Both the position numbers and the translations under genes were made by a program. Shown piece after piece: positions 1 through 8,899 of a DNA stretch of 64,000 bases. Positions within the stretch are counted from its first letter, which is position 1. The number at the start of each line of letters is the position of its first letter. The notes below the pieces were generated by a model. That model worked only from the letters and a program-made list of their open reading frames with translations. It made no database searches and was not told the origin of the DNA. The stretch is from assembly GCF_000733765.1 (NCBI RefSeq), contig NZ_JPOG01000001.1:1922001-1986000 (forward strand), in the 5' to 3' direction. This DNA is from Algiphilus aromaticivorans DG1253. GTDB lineage: Bacteria > Pseudomonadota > Gammaproteobacteria > Nevskiales > Nevskiaceae.

Positions 1-1596
1 CATGCGCGCATGCAAGAAGCCGATCGGGCCGTGCTCCAGCTCGGCGCGCACGCTGTCCGGCAGCGTCTCGAAATAGAGCTGATAGGCGTCGACCGGCATC
101 GCCGGCACGCGTCCGTCAAGCTCGGCCAGCGCGTCGCGGTGCTCGGGCAAGTAGACGCCGCGGTCCTGAATCATCGACAGCAGCGCATCGCCATCCTTGG
201 GCAGTTCGCCGGTGTCGTAGCCGGCCACCTGGAGGGCGCGCAGGATCTCCAGCAGCGATTCCGGCACATTCAGCTTGTCGGCGCCGATGTTCTGCCGGCC
301 GGGCGGATGGTTGTAGTAAACCAGCGCGACGCGCTTGTCGGCGTTGTCGCGCGTGCGCAGCCTCTGCCAGCGCTGCAGGCGCTCGGCCATCATGTCCACG
401 CGCTCGGCCACCGGCCGCGTCAGGCGCAGGCGCACGCCGGTGACCGGGTCGGTTTCCGACGGTCGCGCCACGGCCAGCACGATGGGGGCGATCATGCCCT
501 GCAGCTCCGGCATCGCCAGTTTGTAGTGCACGGCATCGGCCGGCACGCCCTGCGCAGACAGACGCCACTCGGCCTCGCTGCGATCGGCGAGGCGCATGCC
601 CTTGATGACCGGTACATCCAGGGCTTTCAAGGCCTTGGTCACCGCGCGCCGGCCCTCGCCACCGCCCACGGTGAAATCCTGCAGGCTGACGACCGCGCTC
701 AACGCTGCCGGCGCCGCGCGCTCTGCCAGCGTCTCGACGGCCTCCACGCTCGCCCCGCCCCAGCGCGCCAGCACGCCGAAGCACTGCAACCCGCGCGTCT
801 CCAGCGCGTCGCAGGCCGCGTCCAGCAGTTCGCGGTCGCCGGGCCGGTCGCCGGAGTCCAGGTCGAGCAGCGCCACCGCCGGGCCGTCAGCAAGATCCAG
901 GTCCGCGGCATCGGCGTGCGCACGGCCGTCGCGGTAGTAGCGCAGCAGTGGCCGGGGGGTGACCTCGGGCACGGCAATGTCGTGGCCGGCACGCGCCAGC
1001 AGCCAGCGCATGAGCCCCTCGATATGTTCGGGGCTGCGGCCGCGATAGAAGGCGCGGCCTTCCAGCCAGGCGGCGTGCTCCGGGAAGGCTTCCTGCTGTG
1101 CGCGCAGATGTACCAGCGGGTCGGCACCGGCTTCCGGGTTCTGGGTGAGCGCGTCGATATCCGCGCCGCTGAATCCGGCGAGGAGCCGCTCACCATCGAG
1201 CCGCGACAGGCGCGTGATGTCGCGATCGCTATTGGTGGCGAGCACCGGCACATCGCGCCCCGGCGGCGCCTCGCGGAACAACCGCTGGATGCGCCCGACC
1301 TGATCACCGAAGACCGCGGCCATGACCACCGCATCGGCCTCGCGCCAGAGCGCGGCCACTTCGGCATCGCTCATGCCCGCGAGCTGCTCCGGCGTGCGCA
1401 GCCGCACTTCGTGCTCCGGATGCTGTTCGACAAAGAGCTCGGCCCCGGCGGCCATCTCCGCCGCGGAGCGCTCGGAGACGATGCCGGCAATGGTTGCCGC
1501 CTGCGCTGCACACGGGGCGAAGAGCAACGCCAAGAGCAAGCGAAGGGGGAACCGCAGATTTCTCAGATTGGAAAGATTGAAAGTCATGTTCTTCAT
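1..1596 (-). CDS. cobN: Cobaltochelatase subunit CobN-like protein, N-terminal part (runs off left edge)
   Basis: This is the large subunit that binds hydrogenobyrinate diamide and cobalt in aerobic cobalt chelation. About 532 N-terminal residues are present and the frame stays open to base 1. The family hallmark VYYNHPPGRQNIGADKLNVP is visible near the left end, followed by an LLEIL..L..AGY stretch. The N-terminus is unusual: about 16 polar residues, then a hydrophobic run (RLLLALLFAPCAAQAA) that reads as a Sec signal peptide with an AQA-A cleavage site, whereas classical CobN is cytosolic. ATG at 1596 overlaps the cobD stop by 4 bp (ATGA); ATG at 1587 is an alternative. It is the last visible gene of the btuB-cobO-cobB-bluB-cbiB-cobD operon. 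Membership of the CobN/BchH superfamily is certain; location and exact substrate are inference. Confidence 0.9.
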   Translation of the reverse strand, partial: MKNMTFNLSNLRNLRFPLRLLLALLFAPCAAQAATIAGIVSERSAAEMAAGAELFVEQHPEHEVRLRTPEQLAGMSDAEVAALWREADAVVMAAVFGDQVGRIQRLFREAPPGRDVPVLATNSDRDITRLSRLDGERLLAGFSGADIDALTQNPEAGADPLVHLRAQQEAFPEHAAWLEGRAFYRGRSPEHIEGLMRWLLARAGHDIAVPEVTPRPLLRYYRDGRAHADAADLDLADGPAVALLDLDSGDRPGDRELLDAACDALETRGLQCFGVLARWGGASVEAVETLAERAAPAALSAVVSLQDFTVGGGEGRRAVTKALKALDVPVIKGMRLADRSEAEWRLSAQGVPADAVHYKLAMPELQGMIAPIVLAVARPSETDPVTGVRLRLTRPVAERVDMMAERLQRWQRLRTRDNADKRVALVYYNHPPGRQNIGADKLNVPESLLEILRALQVAGYDTGELPKDGDALLSMIQDRGVYLPEHRDALAELDGRVPAMPVDAYQLYFETLPDSVRAELEHGPIGFLHARM

Positions 1597-1627
1597 GAAT
1601 CTGCGTGCATCTGCGTAATCTGCGGTT
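1550..1627. repeat. 78-bp dispersed inverted-repeat element with CGCAGATT units
   Basis: The ends are a perfect 11-bp inverted repeat: AACCGCAGATT at 1550-1560 and AATCTGCGGTT at 1617-1627. Inside, GCAGAT/ATCTGC units recur with a period of about 10 bp. Units of this type (cGCAGATTac...) occur as dispersed repeats in many bacterial genomes, as I recall. This copy lies across the cobD/cobN junction, encodes the last 11 or so residues of CobD and the first 16 or so of CobN, and contains their ATGA stop/start overlap. Confidence 0.7.
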
Positions 1628-2624
1628 GATGCGCTTTGAGACGATCGAGTGCGGCGTCCAGGCGCTGCAGACCTGCCGCATCTGGGGGCAAGCCGAAGCG
1701 CAGCGCCGGCGGTTCCTCGAAGGTGCGCGAGAGGATGCCCTGCCGGGCGAGCCGGTCCTGGATCGCCGCGGCTTGCGGATGCGGGCAGTAGCGGAAGAGC
1801 GCGGTGCCACCGGCCACAATCAACCCGTGCCGTTGCAGCACGGCATCCAGCGCGGCGGCCTGAGCGGCCAGCGCCTCGCGCGTGGCGTGTTGCCAGTCGC
1901 GATCGGCCAGGGCACGGGCCAGCACCCAGCGTGCCGGGTGGCTGACGGCCCAAGGCCCGAGCTGCGCTTCCAGCTCGTCACACAAGGCCGGCGGTCCGAA
2001 GCAGAAGCCGCCGCGCAGCCCGGCGAGACCGAAGAACTTGCCGGTGGAGCGCAGCACGATCAGCCCGTCGGGACCGGTATCGACCACCAGACTCGCCTCC
2101 GGGGTCGGATCGACAAAGGCCTCGTCCAGCACCAGCCAGCCACCGCGCCGCGCCAGCCGCCGATGCCATTCGCATAGCGTCTGCCGCGACAGACACAGCC
2201 CGGTGGGATTGTTGGGGTGGATCCAAACCAGTGCATCGAGCTCGTCGAGCGCATCCTCCGCGGCGTCGTGCGCCAGAGCCACGACCTCGTGGCCGGCCGC
2301 GCGCCACCAGTGCGCGTGCTCGGCGTACCCGGGCGCCGACACGCCGACGCGGCCCGGCGCGCGCAGCCGCGGCAGCAGCTGGATGGCGGCCTGGCTGCCG
2401 GGTAGCGCCACGCAGCCGGCCGCAGCAGGCGCCCCCGCCCACTCACGGGCGATGGCGTCCAGCCCGTCGTCGGCCTCCGGCAGCCGTTGCCAGACGGCTT
2501 CCGGGATCCCGGGCACCGGCCACGAGCGTGGATTGATGCCGGTGGACAGATCCAGCCATTGATCGACGGCGATCCCGTAGGCCGCCGCCGCCCGATTCAG
2601 GCGACCGCCGTGCGCCAGGCCCAT
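1593..2624 (-). CDS. cobD: L-threonine-O-3-phosphate decarboxylase (CobD/CobC type)
   Basis: This PLP enzyme of fold type I (aminotransferase-like) makes (R)-1-aminopropan-2-ol phosphate for the nucleotide-loop arm of cobalamin. The 343 residues open with [14 protein letters not shown] and a DLSTGINP motif, the usual start of this family. The substrate-proline motif WIHPNNPTG is near residue 150, DEAFVD follows, and the PLP lysine is in [19 protein letters not shown] at 2624 overlaps the 3' end of cbiB by 28 bp; I chose it because the conserved HGG begins a few residues later. The C-terminal tail, [10 protein letters not shown], is not family-like: it is encoded by the dispersed repeat at 1550-1627. 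CbiB, its partner enzyme, is immediately upstream. Confidence 0.93.
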   Translation of the reverse strand: MGLAHGGRLNRAAAAYGIAVDQWLDLSTGINPRSWPVPGIPEAVWQRLPEADDGLDAIAREWAGAPAAAGCVALPGSQAAIQLLPRLRAPGRVGVSAPGYAEHAHWWRAAGHEVVALAHDAAEDALDELDALVWIHPNNPTGLCLSRQTLCEWHRRLARRGGWLVLDEAFVDPTPEASLVVDTGPDGLIVLRSTGKFFGLAGLRGGFCFGPPALCDELEAQLGPWAVSHPARWVLARALADRDWQHATREALAAQAAALDAVLQRHGLIVAGGTALFRYCPHPQAAAIQDRLARQGILSRTFEEPPALRFGLPPDAAGLQRLDAALDRLKAHQPQITQMHADS

Positions 2625-3532
2625 AGCCCGCCTCCCGCAATCGCGATACCCACCAGCCAGACCAGGATGCTGCGATGGAGCAGCCCCAGCGCGGCCGTGA
2701 TGCTGTCGGCCGTGGGTGGCATGCCCTCGCCCAGGAGCGGCCGCTGACGCAGGCCTTCGGCGTAGGGCGCCGGCCCGCCCAGATGAAGCCCCAGCGCGCC
2801 GGCGCCGGCAGCCATCACGGGCCCCGCATTCGGGCTTTCCCAGGTCCGTGCCTGAGTACACCAGCAGCGCAGCGCGACCGCAGTGCGTCCGGCCAGCGCA
2901 TAGCCGAGCGCGGTCAGCCGCGCCGGCACCCAGTTCAGCACGTCGTCCAGCCTCGCGGCGGCGCAGCCGAAGCGCGCATAACGCGGGCTGCGATAGCCCC
3001 ACATCGCATCCAGCGTGTTGACCAGACGGTGTCCAACCACGCCGGGAAGCCCGGCGAGCAGATACCAGAAAATGCTGGCCGTGACCGCGTCGGCGCCGTT
3101 CTCCAGCACCGACTCGGTGGCGGCCGTCGCCACACCCTCGCCGTCCAGCGCCCGTGTATCGCGGCTGACCATCCGGCCCACCGCCGCGCGCGCAGCCGGC
3201 AAGTCGCCGACTGCCAGCGGCGCGGCCACGGCACGGGCGTGCTCGGACAGGCTCCTCAGGCCGATGGCCGCGTACAGGCCGAGAACCTCCAACGCGATCA
3301 CTGCCGGCCACGGCAGCCAGATGGCCGCAGCCCAGGCCAGCCCGACGAAGGGCAGCACGACAAGCAACATGGCCAGCCCGCCCACCATCACGCTGTCGGC
3401 GTGAAGCCGCGCCTCTACCGCTGTCGCCAACCGTCCGAAAGCGACCAGCGGATGCGCGTGCCGCGGCTCGCCGAACACCCGGTCGAGCAGCAGAGCTGCG
3501 AGCACGACGATGAATGGCAGCAGCACCGACAT
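2597..3532 (-). CDS. cbiB: Adenosylcobinamide-phosphate synthase CbiB
   Basis: This integral membrane enzyme attaches aminopropanol (phosphate) to adenosylcobyric acid. The 311-aa length is typical. Family landmarks are [19 protein letters not shown] at residues 17-35, the [24 protein letters not shown] block and the [11 protein letters not shown] segment near the middle. There are several transmembrane stretches, including the first 15 residues, [21 protein letters not shown] and the C-terminal [16 protein letters not shown]. The gene lies between the BtuF-like gene (4 bp upstream) and cobD (overlapping), so the two enzymes of the aminopropanol arm are adjacent. Confidence 0.96.
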   Translation of the reverse strand: MSVLLPFIVVLAALLLDRVFGEPRHAHPLVAFGRLATAVEARLHADSVMVGGLAMLLVVLPFVGLAWAAAIWLPWPAVIALEVLGLYAAIGLRSLSEHARAVAAPLAVGDLPAARAAVGRMVSRDTRALDGEGVATAATESVLENGADAVTASIFWYLLAGLPGVVGHRLVNTLDAMWGYRSPRYARFGCAAARLDDVLNWVPARLTALGYALAGRTAVALRCWCTQARTWESPNAGPVMAAGAGALGLHLGGPAPYAEGLRQRPLLGEGMPPTADSITAALGLLHRSILVWLVGIAIAGGGLWAWRTAVA

Positions 3533-3535
3533 GGC

Positions 3536-4342
3536 TCAACTTCCCCGCAGCGCCGCCTGCCAGCGCTGCACAACATCGTGCAGCGCGTCGAGGCCATCGG
3601 TGAGCGCCGCCGGGCCGGGCTGCAGGATCAACGGCGACTTGATTTCTTCGACGAAACCGTCGCGCACGGCCGGCAGGGCCGCCCAGCCGTCGCGCGCACG
3701 CACGCCCTCGGCGTCGAAGCGCTTGCCGCACCAGGAGCCGATGATGATCTCGGGCTGACGGTCGATGACCTCGTGTGCATCGCCGATGATGCGATGCCGC
3801 CCCAGCGGCTCGACGGCCATGTCGGCGAAGAGATCTTCGCCGCCGGCGATGCCGATCAGTTCCGACACCCAGCCGATGCCGGTGATCAGCGGGTCGTTCC
3901 ATTCCTCGAAGTAGACCCGCGGACGACGCTCGAAGCCGGCTCCGGCGGTGCGCACGGCCTCGACGTGCACCGACAGCTCCGCGCACAGCGCCTCGGCGCG
4001 TTCGAGTGCGCCCGCCAGCGCACCGACGGTGCGCATCATGCGAAAGATGCCGGCCACCGTGCGGTGGTTGAAGACGTGGACATCGATACCCTTTCGGATG
4101 AGCTCAGCGGCGATATCGGCCTGCAGGTCGGAGAAGCCGAGCACCAGATCCGGCTCCAGTTCGAGGATCCGGTCGATCTTGGCGCTGGTGAAGGCCGAGA
4201 CCTTGGGCTTTTCCTTGCGCGCGCGCTCGGGCCGCACCGTGAAGCCGGAGATGCCGACGATGCGGTCCTCCTCGCCGAGTCGGTAGAGCGTCTCGGTGGT
4301 CTCTTCGGTCAGGCAGACGATGCGCTCCGGATACGGGCTCAC
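3536..4342 (-). CDS. BtuF-like cobalamin-binding protein without a signal peptide
   Basis: This is a 268-aa class III periplasmic-binding-protein fold (BtuF/FecB family, COG0614). It begins directly with the family core PERIVCLTEETTETLYRLGEE, so there is no room for a signal peptide. The GTG at 4342 overlaps the bluB stop as GTGA, which decides the start. Other landmarks are LEPDLVLGFSDLQADIA and RPRVYFEEWNDPLITGIGW. The extracytoplasmic BtuF of the importer is encoded separately at 9253-10176. Its place between bluB and cbiB suggests a cytoplasmic corrinoid- or pathway-associated role. That role is inference, since the family is annotated only as cobalamin-binding protein. Confidence 0.85.
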   Translation of the reverse strand: MSPYPERIVCLTEETTETLYRLGEEDRIVGISGFTVRPERARKEKPKVSAFTSAKIDRILELEPDLVLGFSDLQADIAAELIRKGIDVHVFNHRTVAGIFRMMRTVGALAGALERAEALCAELSVHVEAVRTAGAGFERRPRVYFEEWNDPLITGIGWVSELIGIAGGEDLFADMAVEPLGRHRIIGDAHEVIDRQPEIIIGSWCGKRFDAEGVRARDGWAALPAVRDGFVEEIKSPLILQPGPAALTDGLDALHDVVQRWQAALRGS

Positions 4343-4986
4343 GACGCCGCAGCCTCCCAACTGTTCTCGAAGACGAGCGCGTCCAGATCGCGCCGCTCGT
4401 CCCAGCCTTCCGCCTCCAGCATCGGCCGCTCGTAGAAGGCCGGCACATGGCCAACACAGAGAATCGCGATCGGCTGGGCATCGGCCGGCATGCCCATCAT
4501 GCCGGCCAGGGTCGCCGGCTCGAAGAGCGAGACCCAGCCAAGGCCGATCCCTTCGGCCCGGGCGGCCAACCAGAGATTCTGGATGGCGCAAGCCGCCGAG
4601 CAGAGATCCATCTCCGGCATGGTGCGGCGCCCGAGCACGTAGCGCTCGCGCTGGTCGCAGAGCGCGACCACCAGCAGCTCGCCGCAGTCGCGAATGCCTT
4701 CGAGCTTGAGGCGCTGCACTTCCCGCGCCCGCTCGCCGCAGGCGTCGGCGGTGCGCTCCTGCTCTTCGGCGACGTGTGCGTGAATGCGCCCGCGCAGCGC
4801 CGCATCGGTAACACGGATGAAGCGCCAGGGCTGCATATAGCCGACGCTCGGGCCGGCATGCGCTGCCTCGAGCAGGCGCCGCAGCACTCCGGGATCGACC
4901 GGATCAGGCGTGAAATTCCGCATGTCGCGGCGCGCGCCGATGACCCGGTAGATCGCTTCGCGCGCCGAAGAATCGAAATCGCTCAC
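4339..4986 (-). CDS. bluB: 5,6-dimethylbenzimidazole synthase BluB
   Basis: BluB is a nitroreductase-fold flavoenzyme that fragments reduced FMN with O2 to give DMB, the lower ligand of vitamin B12. The 215 residues show the FMN-binding RRDMRNFTPDPV near residue 20, GPSVGYMQPWRFI near 45, the MPEMDLCSAACAIQNLWLAARAEGIGLGWVS block and the C-terminal PMLEAEGW. The GTG start at 4986 overlaps the cobB stop by 4 bp, and its own stop overlaps the next GTG in the same way. An oxygen-dependent DMB pathway agrees with the aerobic (CobN) type of chelatase in the same operon. Confidence 0.95.
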   Translation of the reverse strand: MSDFDSSAREAIYRVIGARRDMRNFTPDPVDPGVLRRLLEAAHAGPSVGYMQPWRFIRVTDAALRGRIHAHVAEEQERTADACGERAREVQRLKLEGIRDCGELLVVALCDQRERYVLGRRTMPEMDLCSAACAIQNLWLAARAEGIGLGWVSLFEPATLAGMMGMPADAQPIAILCVGHVPAFYERPMLEAEGWDERRDLDALVFENSWEAAAS

Positions 4987-6275
4987 GGCAGGAAGAGCCC
5001 GGCGGCGGCCTCGGGATTCGACGGGAAGTAGAAGTGCAGGAAGCTTGCCGTCAGCCGCTTGCGCCGATAGACGGCTTCGCTGGTCGGGCTGTCGTTGGGG
5101 CAGCGCGCCATGACCAGCGGCGTCATGCCGGTGTCCATGCGGGCGTGGTGGTAGGTGTGTGCGCGAAGCAACCCTTCCGGCAACTCGGCCTCCTGCGGAC
5201 CGAGGCCGGCAAAGCGCGCTTGCAGGCGCGCGCTGCCTTCCAGCAAGCCCCACATCGGCGCGGCATTGCCCTCCTTGTCTGCCAGCGCCCCCAGCAGCGC
5301 CAGCATGCCGCCGCACTCGGCCAGCATCGGCTTGCCGGCGTCGACGTGCGCAACCAGGTCGGCGCGTAGCGCGTCGTTGGTCGACAGCGCCTGCAGATGC
5401 AGCTCCGGATAGCCGCCGGGCAGCCAAACCGCATCGCACTCCGGCAGCGGCTCGCCGGCAACCGGCGAGAAATAGCGCAGCTCCGCGCCCATGGCTTCCA
5501 GCAGACCCAGATTGGCCGGATAGAGGAAGGCGAAGGCCGCGTCGCGCGCGACAGCGATGCGTCGGCCGGCGAGCAGCGGCTCGGGCGGGCTTGCGGCATC
5601 CGGGGCCGAGAAGCGCACCGGCTCCGGCAAGGCGTCTGCGCACCACTGCAGCGAGCCGGCGGCCGCGTCGAGCCGGGCGTCGAGATCGGCGAGTTCGTCG
5701 GCCATGAAGAGGCCCAGATGCCGGCTCGGCAATGCCGCATCGCGCGCGTGCGGCAGCCAGCCCAGCAGCGGCAGATCCGGCGGCAGGAACGCGGAAAGCA
5801 TGCCGGCGTGGCGTTCGCTGCCCACCTGGTTGGCGAAGGCGCCGACCACGCGCAGCTCCGGCCGCAGATCGCGCATGCCCAGCGCCACCGCACCGAAGGT
5901 CTGCGCCATGGCTGCCGCATTGATCGAGGCCAGCACGGGGATACCCATCCGCGAAGCCAGGTCCGCGCTGGAGGGCTTGCCGTCGAAGAGGCCCATGACG
6001 CCCTCGACCAGAATCAGGTCGGCCTCGCCGGCCGCGTCATGGAGCCGCTGCCGGCAGGCCTGCTCGCCGACCAGCCAGAGGTCGAGGGTATCCACTGGCG
6101 CGCCGCTGGCGCGCTCCAGGATCATCGGGTCAAGGAAATCCGGCCCGGCCTTGAAGACGCGCACGCGACGACCGCGGCTGGCGTGCCAGCGCGCGATGGC
6201 CGCGGTCACCGTGGTCTTGCCCTGCCCGGAGGCCGGCGCGCCGATCAGCAGCGCCGGGCACTGGCGCTCGCTCAC
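4983..6275 (-). CDS. cobB: Cobyrinic/hydrogenobyrinic acid a,c-diamide synthase
   Basis: This ATP- and glutamine-dependent enzyme amidates the a and c side chains of the corrin ring. At 430 aa it has an N-terminal dethiobiotin-synthetase-like domain with P-loop GAPASGQGKTTVT (residues 12-24) and FKAGPDFLDP. A C-terminal class I glutamine amidotransferase domain carries PGGYPELH and the nucleophile cysteine in MLAECGGML, with a catalytic-type HTYHH and LTASFLHFYFPSNP near the end. ATG at 6275 overlaps the cobO stop as ATGA. The symbol cbiA applies to the cobyrinate-specific form, and sequence alone does not separate the two substrates. Confidence 0.95.
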   Translation of the reverse strand: MSERQCPALLIGAPASGQGKTTVTAAIARWHASRGRRVRVFKAGPDFLDPMILERASGAPVDTLDLWLVGEQACRQRLHDAAGEADLILVEGVMGLFDGKPSSADLASRMGIPVLASINAAAMAQTFGAVALGMRDLRPELRVVGAFANQVGSERHAGMLSAFLPPDLPLLGWLPHARDAALPSRHLGLFMADELADLDARLDAAAGSLQWCADALPEPVRFSAPDAASPPEPLLAGRRIAVARDAAFAFLYPANLGLLEAMGAELRYFSPVAGEPLPECDAVWLPGGYPELHLQALSTNDALRADLVAHVDAGKPMLAECGGMLALLGALADKEGNAAPMWGLLEGSARLQARFAGLGPQEAELPEGLLRAHTYHHARMDTGMTPLVMARCPNDSPTSEAVYRRKRLTASFLHFYFPSNPEAAAGLFLP

Positions 6276-6889
6276 AGCTCGACTCCCTGCTGCGCCTTGA
6301 TGCCACTGCGGAAGGCGTGCTTGACGTCGCGCATCTCGGTAACGGTATCGGCGATGGCGATCAGCTCCTCGCGTGCGCCCCGACCAGTGACGACGACGTG
6401 CTGCATCGGCGGGCGCTGCTCAAGCGCGGTGACGACCTCATCGATCTCCAGATAGCGGTGCTTGAGCGCGATATTCAGCTCGTCGAGCACCACCAGTGCG
6501 ATGTCGGCGTCGCGCAGCATCTCCAGCGCGACTTCCCAGGCGGCGCGTGCCGCCTGGATGTCGCGCTCGCGGTCCTGCGTCTCCCAGGTGTAACCCTCGC
6601 CCATGACGTGGTAGCGCACTTCCTCGAAGCGCCGGAAGAAGGCCTCTTCGCCGGTGGAGAACTTGCCCTTGATGAACTGGACCACCCCCACCTGCATGCC
6701 GTGACCGAGGGCGCGCGCCACCATGCCGAAGGCCGAGGAGGATTTGCCCTTGCCGTTGCCGCTGTGCACGAGCAGCACGCCCCGCTCGTCCTGGGCCTTG
6801 GCGATGCGCCCGTCGACCACTTCCTTGCGGCGCTGCATGCGCTCGCGGTGGCGGGCGTTGCGAGCTTCCTCGTCATCCTTCTGGCTCAT
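6272..6889 (-). CDS. cobO: Cob(I)yrinic acid a,c-diamide adenosyltransferase (CobO/BtuR type)
   Basis: This enzyme transfers the 5'-deoxyadenosyl group from ATP to cob(I)alamin or precursors. The 205-aa protein has a charged N-terminal segment (MSQKDDEEARNARHRERMQRRKEV), the P-loop LLVHSGNGKGKSSSAFG at about residues 39-55, QFIKGKF, VLDELNIALKH and VVVTGRGA, all diagnostic of the CobA/CobO/BtuR family. It starts 9 bp after the btuB stop. It serves both salvaged and newly made corrinoids, which fits its position between the transporter gene and the biosynthetic genes. Confidence 0.96.
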   Translation of the reverse strand: MSQKDDEEARNARHRERMQRRKEVVDGRIAKAQDERGVLLVHSGNGKGKSSSAFGMVARALGHGMQVGVVQFIKGKFSTGEEAFFRRFEEVRYHVMGEGYTWETQDRERDIQAARAAWEVALEMLRDADIALVVLDELNIALKHRYLEIDEVVTALEQRPPMQHVVVTGRGAREELIAIADTVTEMRDVKHAFRSGIKAQQGVEL

Positions 6890-6898
6890 GGCCTCTCC

Positions 6899-8761
6899 CT
6901 AGAGCGCGTAGCGCAGTGTCACGTAGAAGGCGCGCCCTGGTTGGCGATAAGTGGGCACGGTCTCGTAGTCGGTATCCAGCAGATTGGCGACGCGGCCCTG
7001 CACCTGCCAGGCCGCGGACAGCTGATAGCCCAGCCGCGCATCGACCAGCACGTAGCCGGGCAGCCGGTTGCTGTTGGCCGCGTCTTCGTAGCGCCGGCCC
7101 TCGGCGTAGATGCCCAGACCCGCATCGAGCGGCCCGAAACTGCGGTCCGCGTCAAGCTGCAGGATCTGATCCGGGCGTCGGCGCAGGCGGTTGCCGGCGT
7201 TGGCGCCGTCGCCGCGATTCTCCGGCTCCTGGTAGGTGTAGGCCGCCGACAGCTGCCAGTCCGCGACATCGACCTCGGCGCTGAGCTCGGCGCCGCGGAT
7301 GCGCGCCTCGGCAACATTCAGCGGCAGGAAATTGTCGTCCGGGCCCTGAACGGTGTCGATCAGATCGTCGATGCGCGTCTCGAAGGCGGCCAGTCGCAGC
7401 GACCAGCTCGCCACCGCCCACTCGGCACCGATCTCGGTGCTTTGGGATTCCTCGGGCTGGACGTCCGGATTGCCGAAGCCCGGAAAGAAGAGCTCATTGA
7501 AGCTGGGGGCACGGAATGCCGTGCCGTAGCTGGCCCGAAGCCGCAGGCGATCGACCGGCTGCCAACCCAGGGCAACATTGCCAGTTTCATGGCTGCCGAA
7601 GGCTTCGTAATCGTCGCTGCGCCCGGCCAGACGATAGTCCAGCGCCCCCAACTCGCCCAGCAGCTGGGCGAAGACGCCCGTGATCTCGCGCCGGGTCTCG
7701 TCGTACTGGGTGGTGGAATCGACGCGCTCGTCGAGATGATCGACACCCACGCTCAGCCGCTGCTCGGCGACATCCGTATCGGCCTGCAGGCTGAAATCAT
7801 TGCGGCTGGTGTCGAAGCGCGTCCGGAAATCGCCGTTGCGGAAGTTGCGCGAACGATCCTCCGAGCGCCCGGCGTCGAGGGTCAGCGCCACAGCCTCAAC
7901 AGGACGCACCCGCCAGGAAGCGCCAACGACCTGCTGCACCGTTTCCGTCTCATTGACGCTGTCGAACTCGGGATTGCCGTCGAACTCGCTCTCACCGTCG
8001 GCGTGCAACCCGTTGATGCGCAGCTCACCGAAGGCACCAAGATCGAGGCCGCCCCGACCGGAAACCGACAGATTGCGGTAACCGTCATCGTCTGGCTCGA
8101 AGAGCGTCCGTGAATCGATGCCACCGGTATCGAAGACATCCGCGTTCAGGCTGAACCAGCCGTGCTCGCCGGCGTCCGACACGCCCGCAGCGGCCTCGTA
8201 GGTATCGAAGCTGCCGCCGCCGAGCTCGAAATAGCTGCGCCGACCCTCGTCCGGGCCGCCCCGCGTGAATATCTGGATGACGCCACCGATGGCGTCCGAT
8301 CCGTAGAGGCCTGACTGCGGCCCGCGCACGACCTCGATGCGCTCGATCTGCTGCACCGGCAGGTTCTGGAAGGCCGCCTGACCTGCCGTTGCCGAGCCGA
8401 CCTCGACGCCGTCGACCAGCACCAGCAGATGATCGGCATTGGTGCCGCGCATGAAGACCGATGTGTTCTTGCCCGGTCCGCCGTTGTTCGTGATGCTGAG
8501 GCCCGGCAGGCCGCGCAGCGCCTCCTGCACACTCTTGACCTGCCGGCGCTCGAGGTCGGCGCGGGTGATAACCGAGGTGGCCGCCAGGCCGTCGGCGACC
8601 CGCTGGCTCTCGCCGCGGATCGCCGTGATCACATGTGGCTCGAGCTCGGTCACGGCCAGCTGAAGCGGTTCCTCGGCGGCCTGCGTGCCGGTCGCGGCGA
8701 TTGCCGCGCAGAGGGTCGCGCCACCGATGCACCAACGATGGATTACTGAATTGAAAAGCAT
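6899..8761 (-). CDS. btuB: TonB-dependent outer-membrane vitamin B12 receptor
   Basis: BtuB imports cobalamin across the outer membrane using energy from TonB. The ATG at 8761 has a good ribosome site (AGGGAG, 5-bp gap) and gives 620 aa. A signal peptide ends near TGTQAAEE, a TonB-box-like LEPHVITA follows, and the plug domain shows SVQEALRGLPGLSI, FMRGTNADHLLVLVDG and IERIEVVRGPQSGLYGSDAIGGVIQIFTR. The remainder is a 22-strand-type beta barrel with the AFRAPSFNELFFPG signature, ending in LRYAL rather than the usual terminal aromatic residue. It is the first gene after the cobalamin riboswitch and thus probably leads the operon. Confidence 0.95.
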   Translation of the reverse strand: MLFNSVIHRWCIGGATLCAAIAATGTQAAEEPLQLAVTELEPHVITAIRGESQRVADGLAATSVITRADLERRQVKSVQEALRGLPGLSITNNGGPGKNTSVFMRGTNADHLLVLVDGVEVGSATAGQAAFQNLPVQQIERIEVVRGPQSGLYGSDAIGGVIQIFTRGGPDEGRRSYFELGGGSFDTYEAAAGVSDAGEHGWFSLNADVFDTGGIDSRTLFEPDDDGYRNLSVSGRGGLDLGAFGELRINGLHADGESEFDGNPEFDSVNETETVQQVVGASWRVRPVEAVALTLDAGRSEDRSRNFRNGDFRTRFDTSRNDFSLQADTDVAEQRLSVGVDHLDERVDSTTQYDETRREITGVFAQLLGELGALDYRLAGRSDDYEAFGSHETGNVALGWQPVDRLRLRASYGTAFRAPSFNELFFPGFGNPDVQPEESQSTEIGAEWAVASWSLRLAAFETRIDDLIDTVQGPDDNFLPLNVAEARIRGAELSAEVDVADWQLSAAYTYQEPENRGDGANAGNRLRRRPDQILQLDADRSFGPLDAGLGIYAEGRRYEDAANSNRLPGYVLVDARLGYQLSAAWQVQGRVANLLDTDYETVPTYRQPGRAFYVTLRYAL

Positions 8762-8766
8762 GAAAT

Positions 8767-8790
8767 CTCCCTGGCGTGCCGCCCGCACGC
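8767..8790 (-). promoter_or_regulatory. btuB ribosome-binding site abutted by a hairpin
   Basis: The Shine-Dalgarno AGGGAG occupies 8767-8772. Bases 8774-8790 form a hairpin with a 6-bp GCGTGC/GCACGC stem and a 5-base loop, directly 5' of the SD on the transcript. This is a plausible expression platform for translational control by the upstream riboswitch; that link is inference. Confidence 0.45.
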
Positions 8791-8899
8791 TCGTCGTGTT
8801 CGCATCAAGCGACACGCGTCGGGCTCAGGACAGGCGCAGCGACGATCAATCAAATAATCGTCCGCCCGCCCGCAGCCAGCCCGCCGCTGTGCCGCGCCA

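Noticed and set aside
10-1629. A 539-codon plus-strand frame at the left edge
   Set aside because: Shadow of cobN. Its C-terminal ICVICG-type peptide is the translated dispersed repeat, not a real protein end.
2675-4435. A 586-codon plus-strand frame across cbiB and the BtuF-like gene
   Set aside because: No ribosome site, biased shadow composition, and two solid genes on the opposite strand.
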